NCBI GenBank assembly: GCA_020064725.1
Contig: JAGTWJ010000017.1
Coordinates: forward strand, 1,798,001 to 1,862,000
Direction of reading: 5' to 3'
Source of the DNA: Drechslerella dactyloides
Lineage: Eukaryota > Ascomycota > Orbiliomycetes > Orbiliales > Orbiliaceae
Length of the DNA: 64,000 nt
The notes beneath the pieces are model-generated. The model saw only the letters and a program-made list of their open reading frames with translations, ran no database searches and was not told the DNA's origin. A program made the translations under genes and the position numbers. Positions 24,792 to 36,265 of the stretch are shown piece after piece (positions within the stretch are counted from its first letter, which is position 1; every line of letters starts with the position of its first letter).

Positions 24792-27559
24792 TATAGAATT
24801 TTATAGTATAAAAATAGTTTATAGATGATAATAATTTTAAATTAATATTAAATAATAAAGATAATAAATATAAAAAATCTATTAATAACTTTTATATTTT
24901 AAGAATATATAAATAAAGAATAATTATAATAATAATTTAAATAGTACTATATATATAAACAAATAATAATATAATATCTTATTTTTTTAAATTAACCAAT
25001 AAATATATAAATAATTTATAAAAATATTAAAATAAATTAATAATAAATATTAGAATATAAATTTTAAAAGAAATAAATAATACTACAACCAAAATAAAAA
25101 ATAATATTAAATAAAAATTAAAATAAGATTTTAAAATAATATAATAAAAAATATTTATAAAATATTAATAATATAACGTCAACGATAAGCGAGCGGACAG
25201 TACAAGCGAGTGGACACCCCACCAAATGTCTATGTGTCCTTCTACCTCTGGTATTATATACTACTATTACTATTATAATGGTTACTTTTATAGTTGAATC
25301 TTGTATTACTTTAATTATTAAAGCTTTAGAAAAAAATAAAAATTTAAGTATTTTAGCTATTATTAAGGTATATAATATTCTAAAAATAACTCTTTTATAT
25401 TAATATAATAATTACCCTTTATAATATAATAATATTTTTAAATTACAAAATCTTATAGAATTAGAAGAGGATATTATTGTTTAATATATATTTAAACTAT
25501 ATATATGATCTTTTTATTTTAGGCTAAATAGTATGGAAAATATGGCTAATTAGCTGCTATTAGTATGTAGTAATAATAATATATAATATATTAATAAGAA
25601 ATAGATTAGTAACTTTGTTAAATATTATCTAGAGTTATAAATATGTTTATCTAGAAAGGATGATTATTAGTGAGTGAAATGTGAAGATTTTGTGTTTATT
25701 AGTAAATAGTTTTAGCTAATAGAAGCTATAAAGGCTAAGTATGGTATTATAAATAATAATATCTACAATTTTAATAAAACTAGTTTTATAATAAACATAA
25801 TATCTATAACTATTATTATTACAAAAGCTAAAATATATGATAAAACTAAGCTAGTACAATTTAAGAATTGTAAATAAGCAACAATTATCCAAGAAATAGA
25901 TACAAAAAATTAAATAATACTACCATTTATTATCTTTACTAAATAATATTATCTAGCTAGTATATAGTAACTAAGTTACTAATAAATTAAATTATTATAT
26001 TTTTTAATAATAATTAGATAACAAATAAGCTTGTTTTATAATAATTAAAATATTTTAATAAATTTATAATATAGTGCTACTTTTTAGACTACTAATTATT
26101 AGTTCTAAATAGTTATGAAAGTTACTATTCAACTATTTTTAAACTATACTATTAAAAACATAAGATTATTATAATTTATATATTATTATATTTATTATAT
26201 ATTTTTTAACTATTAAATATTGGTTGCTTTAAACTATTAAAATAGACATATAGCTATAAAATAGAGAACTTAATATATATATATATTAATCACATTTTTA
26301 AGTTGGAGTTTTTCTTTAAGTTTTATAAAATATTTACTACTATAATAATATTTAAAAATATATATAGCAGCTTTGCTAGAGTTAGTATTATACCTTATAA
26401 TCTTAATAAAGTTCTATTAAAACTAGATATATAATTACTAGTAATTACTCTAATAAATTCATATCTAGATACCATAAATATAGCAACTATTTGGACTATA
26501 AAAATACCATTAAACCCATTAAAAACAAGCCTATAAATAGATCTAATTAAAAACTAAATTATTTAGTACTAAAATAACTCTCTTATATTGTTACTAGCAA
26601 CTATAGACCAGCTATCTAAAAAGGCACAGACAATAATATACTAAATGGTATTTATATATATAGAAAACATAATACTTCACTTTATAAATAAATTATTAAA
26701 TAAATATTAACAGCTAAAAAAATAGTATATATAATATAAAAATACACTTATTATATACCAGACTAATAGAATCTTAAGTAGTAATATTATAGATAAAGTA
26801 GTTAAGTAGTCAACATCTCTAAAACACTAGTATATTTTCTAATCAGAGACTACTACTATACATATACACCACTATAATAACTGTAATAAATTTAGATATA
26901 ATATTCAAACATGTTAACAGACATCTTCAGAGCCTAAATAAATAATTTACTATACCCAGGCCAAGAAACCATATACTAGTAGTAATATAACTGGTATTTT
27001 TGTTGGGGTAGGGTGGGAAGGGTGTCTACTCGCTTGTATTGTCTGCTCGCTTATTGTTGACGTTATATAAATAATCTTAATAATAATTAGTAATATTAAA
27101 ATAATTATATTAAAAAATTTTTAAAAAATAATAAAATATATTAAAAATCTAGTTAGTATTTAAATAAATAATATTATTATTTAGAATTTTATATAACTTA
27201 TTTAATTTTAATTTATATTAATTAATAAATTAAAAATTTAAAAAAATAAAACTATAATTATTTTTATAATAATATTTAATAAAGTATTAAAAATAAAAAA
27301 TTTAAGTAAATATAAAAAATAATTTAAAAAATTTAATTAATTTTTTAATTAATTAGATAATTATTTTTTTTTCTATTTTAAATAATTTATTATAGAATAG
27401 TATAAGATCTACTTTATAAAAATATATTTTAAAAAAATATTTTTAATATCTATTTAATATATAAATAAATATATAAAAAAATACTAAAAAAAAACTATAA
27501 AATATAAATTTTTAAAATTAATAAAATTAATAAAATTTTTAATATTTTTTAAAAATTTA
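24792..27559 (+). mobile_element. G-A (left part): RIPped gypsy chromovirus, gag region, with F6 inside
   Basis: The sequence from 24795 onward aligns with G-B from about 28350 (for example ATAGATGATAATAATTTTAA against ATAGATGATAACAATTTTAA). It runs through F6 and on to 27559, where G-B was inserted at TAAAC. The 5' LTR and the leader are absent; Helentron H2 sits at that edge. All gag frames are destroyed. The right part resumes at 38852. Confidence 0.8.
25176..27063 (+). mobile_element. F6: RIP-killed Fot-type transposon, TIR type A
   Basis: The element is 1,888 bp, with TA at 25174-25175 and 27064-27065. The left end ACGTCAACGATAAGCGAGCG is the same type as F1. Transposase reads on the plus strand from about 25278 (ATGGTTACTTTTATAGTTG), but has stops throughout. 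It lies in a (TA)n stretch of the gypsy gag region, 2 bp from the position used by F8 in copy G-C. Confidence 0.9.
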
Positions 27560-27564
27560 TAAAC
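27560..27564. repeat. Left 5-bp target duplication of G-B
   Basis: TAAAC directly before the 5' LTR, matched by TAAAC at 38847-38851 after the 3' LTR. The empty site in copy G-C (41975-41995, GAATTTGTAAACTTCTTTAAA) confirms the insertion point. Confidence 0.9.
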
Positions 27565-28251
27565 TGTTATGAGATAACAGCGCAACACCTGAATATCCTG
27601 TATAGACTGGATTCCTATATAGACACCCAGTCCACATAGTATATAAAGTAATAGTGTATTGATGTACTATATAGAATGGACTCTTATATAGGATGTATAA
27701 TTATGTAGATTTGTTTTATATAGACTGTTAATTTATATAGTATGCTCTATTATATAGGTGGTAGGACTATATAGATAATATAACTATATGGAATCTTAGA
27801 TTATGTAGGAGGATATTGTTATAGAAGAATATTACTATTATAATATTTTTCTTTGAGTAGGAGCTACTATAATGACTTATGGTTATATAAGTGCTTAGTG
27901 TTTAGGGTGTTTAGTATTTAGCTGAGTATTGAGTGAGGTAAGTATTGAGTTATTTAAATAATATATTAATATATTTCTATTATTTTATATATTAAAATAT
28001 TATGTATATAATTAGTGTGCTTTATCTTAGAACTGAAGACTTTTCTTTTAAGAACTATTGGTTAATATTTAAATTATAGTATTTTAATAGCTAGTTTATT
28101 TATTATTGTTATTATATATTTTATTTTAATAGTTACTATTGTACTTGATATATATTTATCTTTTATTATTAAAAATCTATATAGTAGTAACTAAAAATCA
28201 GGGATTTTAGAATAAAGTATATTTAACCTGGTCTTAGACTAAAATGTAATA
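27565..28251 (+). repeat. G-B 5' LTR
   Basis: A 687-bp LTR starting TGTTATGAGATAACAG and ending TGTAATA, the mutated form of TGTAACA at the end of the 3' LTR. The copy is rich in T and G and poor in C, so this LTR took C-to-T changes on the plus strand, whereas the matching part of the 3' LTR took G-to-A changes. The two LTRs are 687 bp each once F7 is removed. Confidence 0.92.
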
Positions 28252-28377
28252 CTTTAACTAATCACTCTTAATAAGTGAGGAGAAGTAATAAGTATATAAT
28301 AACCCTTAATATAATTTATAAATTCTCTCTAATATACAAAAATAAAACAGAATTCCATAGTACAGAACTATAAAAAT

Positions 28378-29815
28378 ACTTTATAGATGATAACAATTTT
28401 AAATTAATATTAGACAGTAAAGACAATAAATACAAAAAATCTGTTAATGATTTTTATATTTAAGATATATACAAACAAAGAATAACTGCAGTAACAACTC
28501 AAACAATACTATATACACAAAGAGATAATAGTATAAACCCTAATCCTCTTAAATTAACCAGTGAATATACAGATAATCTGCAAAAATACCAAAACAAATT
28601 AGTAGTAAATATCAGAATACAAATCTTAAAAAAAATAAATAATATTATATTAGAAAATAATACCAAGCAAAGGCCAGAACAGAACCTTAAAACAGCACAA
28701 CAAGAAACTATTATAATATATTAATAATATATATAAACAGTCTCAACAATAGTTAATAACATTAAAGCAATTATATCAGGAAACTTTAAAGAAGTAATAA
28801 AATATAAAAAAACTCTAATTAATATCTAAATAAGTAATATTATTACTCAAAAACCTTTACTACTTACCATATCTAGATTCATACAGGCCAACAGATTAGA
28901 AACTTAAAAAATAAGAAACCCAGTTACCCCTATAGCAATATCTAACAAGGTATTAAGAATAGAAAATTTAATTAAATATAAAAAACAATTTAAAAAACTT
29001 AATTAATTTCTTAACCAGCTTAGTAATTATTTTTTTTTTTACTCTAAATGATTTCTCATGGAATGGTATAAGATTTTCTTTACAGGAATATATCTTAAAG
29101 AAAATATCCTTAACATCTACTTATTATATAGATAAATATATAATGAAACAACAGAGGAAGACCATAAAGCAAAAATCCCAAAAATTAAGAAAGTTTTTAA
29201 CAATTTTTTAGAATTCATAAAACACCTCAAATAAAAGTATAGATATAAAAACAAAATCAAAAAAACTCTTAAAAAACTTAACTAGCTTAAATAAACTGGA
29301 TTTACACAAATTTTCTTCCAGTAATTCGATCAATATACACCTCTTACTAACTACAATAATGAAGTTCTATTCTATAAAGCCAGAAAAGAACTCAAACCTA
29401 ACCTAAAAACAGAAATCATCAAACAAAAACTCATCAACAAAAATATAAACTATTACAATATACAAACTATAGTAATCGAGCTTAATAATGCACTTTACTA
29501 TTTTTAAAAGAATACTTATTAGAAGAAATCACACTATAACCCAAACAAATACAACCTTAATAAGTATACCAAGAAACCTCAGTAGAATTGGACTAAGATT
29601 AGAAAATCCTTTTAGAGACTGAATAAAATATATAGGCCAGAACCCATAGATCTTAATACAACTTAATACTAAAAGTCCAAAAAATCCAACACGCCTCTCT
29701 ACTACCAGTGTAATAAGGCAGGATACATCAAAAGGGACTATCTTGAAAATAAGGGAAAAAGGAATTTCCAAAAACACCTTTAACAAGAACAGAAATTTGG
29801 AATAATATAATAATC
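28378..29815 (+). pseudogene. G-B gag (capsid/nucleocapsid), RIP-broken
   Basis: The plus-strand reading starts near DDNNFKLILDSKDNKYKKS and stays open for about 75 codons with one stop. A lysine-rich capsid-like part follows around 29090-29560 in another frame segment. Near 29685-29735 the reading LYYQCNKAGYIKRDYL is a mutated CCHC zinc knuckle (expected C-X2-C-X4-H-X4-C; first Cys, His and last Cys have become Tyr, as TGT/TGC to TAT/TAC and CAT to TAT changes would do). Gag packages the element RNA and forms the particle. A minus-strand frame over 29529-29786 is an antisense shadow. Confidence 0.75.
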
Positions 29816-29899
29816 ATTTATTTTGAAGGATTTTGAAATAATTATAAACAAAATTTAGAAATTCATATATTTTAAAGCCAGGCCCATTTAGTACTAAAA

Positions 29900-31480
29900 T
29901 ATTATTTAAAAAATTAATGTAATTATTAAACAAAACCCTGTATTATTTAAAAACACAGAACCAGAAGAAGATGAGTTTAACTAGTTATAAAACAACCTAA
30001 CACTGGGATCCTACCTGATATATAGAAAAAACTCAGATAGATATTTATAAAAAAAATACCAAAATAATAAGAGAATCTCCATAAGAGTAATCCAGATGTT
30101 ATTTATCTCTATTATACCCCCAAGATAATTCAACTAATTATAACAAGAATTAATCCCTGGAAATTTTGAGATCTGCTATAGAGAATATTACATAAAACAA
30201 AGATAAAAATCAGAAATTATTAATGAAAACACTGGAAGAACTATTTTATGGGTAGTCTTCTCCCAACACTATACTTAATTATGTAAGTAATAGAGCTATA
30301 TAACTTGCAGATTTATTATCTTAATCGGAGAAAAAATAATATATAGAATGTTGGAAACCAATGTCTGCTAAAACTGTAGATAAGCCAAAGAAATAGACAC
30401 CATTAGACAACAGGATACTATAGAAAAATAATGAAGTATTTACTGACTATATTAAGAGGCTACCTATTAATATATGATTTAAAAATATAGACGGCCCTTT
30501 GCTAACTAATAGGAGGCATACTAGCTATAGGCTAAAAACAACAAAAACCCACTATGGTACAACTCTAAAAATAGAAGATGATTCTTTAAAAGTATAGAAT
30601 ATCTCTTGTATATGGAATAGAGTTGCTAGCTCTGTTGATAGAACAGTACCAATATATAGTTATATGGGTATTTCAACCTTTGTAATGACTATTATAATGA
30701 ATGGGTATATTAACATCATTATTTCCTATATCTAGACTATATTAAAGAAAAATTATTATAAAAAACTTTTGATACTTTCGAATATATCTATTGTACCAGA
30801 TACTTTAGAACATGGCCTGAATACTGTGGACACATCTGCAACAATACCAAGCAAAAAAAATAGAGAGAAATCCTAGAAATATAACAAACTAACAAATATA
30901 TCATAGCCTAAATCAAGAAACTCATACAGATATATTAAAACTATAAAAAAATATATAAAGAATTAATAAACAAAAACAGTGATTCTAAAAGAATAGAATA
31001 TACTACTGATAGTGGGTCTGGTGAACTACTATATATACTATATATTATCTATATTTTAATCTTTAAAACATTTAAAGAATGGGAACAGCATTTAAAAGAT
31101 TGCTTTAACTAAAAATATTGTGATAAGGATCCAGAAACTAAGACAGGATATTTTTGTGAGGATTATATGTGATATTTCCGGATCTATAAAGAAAGATAAT
31201 ACTATAACTGTCTATATTTAATAGAAAAAGGATGTATTTACTGCTTAAATTACCTCTACAGCTTTGATAAACTTAAGACTTGTAGGTGATATATTAGATA
31301 ATGCTATAAACAAAGAAATAAATATTACTTCTGTTAGAAATGCTTCAGAAATGATTTTACTAATTAATAAAAAAAAAATGAATATGTAGAATAATATCTT
31401 ATAAAAATATAGTAAGAAGTAGTTGATAGTTTAAATTATAAATCAAAAAACTAGGTATGCTTTAGAACTAACAAAAGTAT
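29900..31480 (+). pseudogene. G-B cysteine-rich region between gag and protease
   Basis: About 1.5 kb lie between the zinc knuckle and the protease motif, more than a simple gag-pol junction needs. One frame can be followed from about 30778 to 31360 with stops only where CAA, CAG, CGA or TGG would mutate. It reads FEYIYCTRYFRTWPEYCGHI and later GYFCEDYM, GCIYCLNYLYSFDKLKTC, KYYFC and KCF. More than ten cysteines, several spaced C-X2-C or near it, suggest a zinc-binding protein or domain. I do not recognise the family. It could be an accessory part of gag-pol, or a captured host domain. Copies G-C and G-D carry the same region, so it belongs to the element. Confidence 0.55.
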
Positions 31481-31499
31481 ACCAAAATAAGAAACCTAA

Positions 31500-34400
31500 G
31501 TCTCTATAGAAAACTTACTTTTATTTTATTTATATTTAGGAAATCTACGAAAACCTTAATTGATAGTAGAGTAGAAGAAAATTATGTCTTTATTACAATA
31601 ATATAAAAATACTAATTCAAGATATAATAAAAATTTAATATTTATTGAATAATTACCTTTTTATACTAAATCTTAGGATAAGTTACTTAAGAAATTACTT
31701 TCAAATTATTTATTAATAAATATTTAAAAGAATATATTATTAATATTTTAAATTTTTTGGAAGATATTTTATTAATCCTAGGATTTTTATAACTAGTGAA
31801 ATATAATCCTAGTATTAATTGAAGAAAAGGAGAAATCACCTTTAATGATTGTAATTACTAAAAAATCACCAAAAAACAACTAAATAATAAAAACACCTGT
31901 AAAGAAACATACTTATGACTTATTATATATCTATCTAACAAAGAAATCTAAAATAGATATAAATATAAACTAAATATTTTATAAAAAACATAGATTTAAG
32001 TTAGAAATCTATATATAACTTTAGAAATAATAAATATTTCTAAATAAATATTTAGAGAAGTAAGAAATATCTTTCAACCTGTATTAAAAGAATAGACCTT
32101 ATCTGAGATTAATTCTTTTAAATACTTAATATTTTTATAAGAAGGAATATAATCTAAATTTATACCTATCTACAGATATATTGATTAAGAAATAGTAGTA
32201 CTTTGTAAATATATTAAAAAAAATCTTAAAACTAAATATATATAACCCTCTAATTTACCAGCAGAACACCTTATTTTATTTATAAAGAAAAAGGACTTTG
32301 AAAAATTACAAATTTGTATTGACTATCGAACCCTTAACATAATAACTATTAAAGATAGAAAATCTTTACCTCTTATTAATAAATTCTTTGATAGAATATC
32401 AAATACTATTATTTATATAAAACTTAATCTTACTAATATATATTATAATATCAGGATTAATTTTGGAGAAGAATAGAAAACTGCTTTCAGAACTAGATAT
32501 GGGCTATTTAAATACCTAGTCATACCCTTTAGATTGATTAATATATTTGCAACTTTTCAAATATTTATAAATCACATTCTACAAAAGTATATCGACAATA
32601 TATGTATAGTATATCTAGATAATATTCTTATCTATAGTAAAAACTCTTTAAAATACTAAAAACATATCAACCAGATCTTCAAAATCTTGAATCAATACAA
32701 GCTTAAGATTAAGTTAGAGAAATCTAAATTCAAAGTAACTAAAGTTGAATTTCTAGGAACTATCATCACTCTTTATGGTATAAAAATGGACCTAAAGAAG
32801 GTATAAATTATATAGGATTAGCTAATACTAAAAATGTTTAAGAAAATATAAACTTTTTTAAGATTATACAACTACTACTGATAATTTATTTGAGAATACA
32901 GCTACCTAGTAATTACTTTTTTAGAATTAACAAAGAAAGATATTTATTTTGAAATGATAAAGGAAAGGATTAAGGCTTTTTAAATACTAAAGGAAGTATT
33001 TATCTCAGCACCTATCTTTAAACTTTATGATCCAAAATTACTAATATAAATAGAAGCTGATGTTTCTATAGTAGTTTTAGGAGCTTGCCTACTATAGAAA
33101 TAATTTAACCAGAAATAGTATCTAGTTATCTATCTATTATATAAATTTGATATTATAGAAATAAGATACCCTATATATAATAAGAAATTTATAGCTATCT
33201 TATATACTTATAAGAAATAGAAAATTTATCTATAAATTATAGAATTATTTGAGGTATTTTTGGATTATAAGAATCTTACATACTTTTTAATAATAAAAAA
33301 ACTTAGTAGATATTAAGTTTGATAGTAGGAAATACTTAGTGAATATAATATGAAAATTATCTATTTTAAAGGAAAAGAAAATGTTGGAGCTGATATTATC
33401 AACTGATAACTAGACCTAATAAAAGATATTCTTATGGATAAGCAATTCTGGAATAGTAAGGAAATATTATTACCATCAACAAAGAGCTTAATATTATTAT
33501 TTATAAAATAAAACCAGAAATAGCAACCAAATTAAAAGAAAGTTACCAGAAAGATACAATAACAAAAAGAATACTACAAAACCCTAAAAAAATCATTACC
33601 CCTTTCTCTATAGAAAATGGGTACATCCTCTTCAAAGATTTTTTCTATGTCTTGGACAAGAAAATACAACTTAAAATCCTATAACTATATTATGATATGC
33701 CCATGTATGGATATCTAGGAATCAAAAAAATACAAGAACTCATTACATGATAATACTTTTGGTCTAAGATGAGATAACAAATTAAAAACTATATCAAAAC
33801 CTGCAACCTATGCTTAAGAAACAAACTAGCAAAACACACACCATACAGATATTTACAACTAAATGAGGTACTAATTAAACTATTCTAAATTATAATTTAT
33901 GATTTTGTATAAAGACTACTACATTCAAGAGATACCTTAACAAATTAAATATATGACAAAATCCTAATTATCACCTGCAAACTTACTAAAACTATTATTC
34001 TAGAACCATGGAATAGTTCTTGGGAAACAGAACAACTCTTGACAATCTACAATAAACAAGTATTTAACCAATACAGATTATAAGAAAAATATATTTATAA
34101 TAAAGATTTTTTCTTCAGTAGTAAATACTAGAAATATATTATAAACTCATCAGGTACTAAGTTTAATATAGTAATTAAGGGAAGAGCTCAGACTAATAAA
34201 ACATCAAAACAAGCAATTTAAATAATTAAAATCTATTTTAGATTATTCTTTAATTATATATAAAATAATTGGATAAAACTATTATTTATAGCAGAACTTA
34301 TTTATAATTTATTAAAATACTTAGTAATGAATTATATATTCTATAAAATACTATAAGGTTGGAACCCATAAATTATACAGCTAGTTTTATTTATAAAAGA

Positions 34401-34935
34401 AAAAATATTTAATACTAAAAAATACTCCAAATCTATAAATAAACTATATGAATATTTAAAAAATAATCTAGACTTTATAGCCAAAACTATGTCCTATTAT
34501 TATAATAAAAAAAGGACAAAAGCACTTTTTTTAAAGAAAGAAGATAAAATATATCTACTTATAAAAAATATTAAAATTAAAAGATTTAACCAGAAACTTG
34601 ACTTCTAAAAACTTAAACCATATACTATAACTAAAAAACTAAATAAATATCTTTTTAAATTTTATATTTCTGGAAATTTAAAAATCTATAAAATATTCTA
34701 TATTGCTTTATTTAAACCTGTACTAAATGGACTTAAAGAAGAAATAAATAATCTGGAGATTGAAGAAGATGACTATAATGAATATAAAGTCAAAAGAATC
34801 TTAGACCATAGAAGAAATCCAGAAATATTAGCTAATAAATTTCTAATTAGATAGAAAGACTATTTATTGGAGGAAAACTTATAATAATTAAAAAATAATG
34901 TTTTACTGGAATTTATTAGATAATATTTTAATAGA
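31500..34935 (+). pseudogene. G-B pol: protease, RT, RNase H, integrase, chromodomain
   Basis: Protease: TKTLIDSRVEENYVFI at about 31545-31600 (active-site DSG now DSR). Reverse transcriptase: DYRTLN at 32321, IKLNLTNIYYNIRI near 32420, KTAFRTRYGLFKYLVIPF near 32479, active site VYLDNILIYS near 32608 (normally YLDD), then FLGTII near 32750. RNase H: about 33040-33400, ending YFKGKENVGADII. Integrase: HHCC-type region near 33690-33820 (MYGYLGIKKIQELI, then TCNLCLRNK) and core with YDKILIITCKLTK near 33950. Chromodomain: RILDHRRNPEILANKFLIR then KDYL near 34795-34870, a type that usually directs integration to heterochromatin. Stops and changed catalytic residues make the protein dead. Confidence 0.88.
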
Positions 34936-35051
34936 TTTAATACTTGCTAAGCAGGGTAAGACCTACCACCACAATAATCCTAAAGAAAATCTAGAAAGAA
35001 ACATTAAAATATAAAAAATTAATTATAATAATTATACTGAAAGAAACTACC

Positions 35052-35261
35052 CTATCTTAGAATCACATTTTTTAATATCAAAACTACTATTAGATATAAG
35101 AAATTTGTATATATACAAAATTTACCTCTCTCTAAGGTATGAATTAACTTGTTTATAACCTCATATATACCACTATAACAACAAACAATTTTATCTAAAG
35201 TATTGGTATTCACCCTAACTTTAAAATGAAGATGTGGTGTAGCTAGCTTAAGGGCCAACAT
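35052..35261 (-). other. Open minus-strand frame of 69 codons in G-B, doubtful
   Basis: It reads MLALKLATPHLHFKVRV at its start and ends ILKNVILR. It lies between the pol stop and the antisense frame at 35487-36044, on the same strand as the latter and downstream of its stop. The matching part of G-C is full of stops. It could be a second piece of the antisense gene (an exon, or a shifted continuation) or chance. I see no domain. Confidence 0.3.
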
Positions 35262-35486
35262 CTGTTAGTGATTAGAATAAATAAGATATACTGTTATTAT
35301 ATTGAAAAGGGATGAAGGAATAGGAATGATAGAAGAACAAAATATTTTTTGATGATTTATTTTTATCTTATCCCTCCCTGTGTAACAGAACCCTACAAAA
35401 TAATTCTCAGAAATATGTGTATAATATAGTACAAACCAGTACTAATTATATTTAGCAATATATATATATATTGGAAGAATACTATA

Positions 35487-36044
35487 TTAAGTATTAAAAT
35501 TTGTAATATTATTATTTAGAAAAGCTTTAAAATTAAATAACTCTAGATTACTGATTTTGGATAAAGAAATACCAACTTCCTTTTCGAAATTCTCTTGTTC
35601 CTTGATTGAAGCTTTTTCCTCTTCAAAAACAGCCTTTATTTTTGAAGAAGCAGCATCTAATTCTTAATAGAGATAAGTTATTTTTGTCTAAGTAGTTATT
35701 AACTTCTTTACCAACAACAACAATTCTTGAAAAAGTTAAGACTAATCTTGCTTAGTTCTCTACAACTTTTTGTGCTTACAATTAATAACCCTAAGAGTGT
35801 GCTCTACTAGAATAAGTTAGATAAACCATTAACACAGAAACTAGACAAGAAAGGACTACCCACTTAAATCAAAGAAAATGCAGTGACACCTTTAATATAT
35901 ACAAACAGAATATTTCTTGCCAACATCTAAATTTACTCTACAAACATATAAACCAGATATATAAAACTTATATACCACTATAGAAATTATTAAACATCTC
36001 TCAATAATTTATACCTAATTAAGACAACAATCAGTAGAAGATTT
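35487..36044 (-). pseudogene. G-B antisense ORF between pol and 3' LTR, RIP-broken
   Basis: On the minus strand a single frame of 186 codons runs from about 36044 to a TAA at 35489-35487. Every internal stop is a TAA or TAG where CAA, CAG or TGG would mutate. Readable parts are LVEHTLRVINCKHKKL, QELLLLVKKLITT and ELDAASSKIKAVFEEEKASI, then QENFEKEVGISLSKISNLEL. The C-terminal 100 residues look like a coiled coil rich in E and K, with a basic patch before it. Copy G-C keeps the same C-terminal end (NLES then FNFKAFLNNN) and the same stop near 55523. The function is unknown; no host homologue is recognised. The true start is not visible. Confidence 0.55.
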
Positions 36045-36250
36045 CTTATAATAATTAGTAGGTATACTAATAAAAAAAATTATATTAAAAAAAATTAATT
36101 ATAGAAAGAAAGGAAAACATGGTAAAAAAATTATTCAACCAAAAATTATATTATTTAGATTATATAATCATACTATATATAAAAAACTATACTGCTTTAT
36201 TTTACACTATTTATGTTTACACCTAGAATTAGTACACTACTAATTCTTAT

Positions 36251-36265
36251 AGGAGAGAAGAATAG
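36251..36265 (+). promoter_or_regulatory. G-B polypurine tract
   Basis: AGGAGAGAAGAATAG lies directly before the 3' LTR, the place where plus-strand priming occurs in LTR retroelements. It is mostly purine and G-containing in an otherwise A/T background. The single T may be mutational. Confidence 0.7.

Noticed and set aside
29529..29786. 85-codon minus-strand frame
   Set aside because: It is antisense to the gypsy gag zinc-knuckle region; the sense reading carries recognisable motifs and the antisense one does not.
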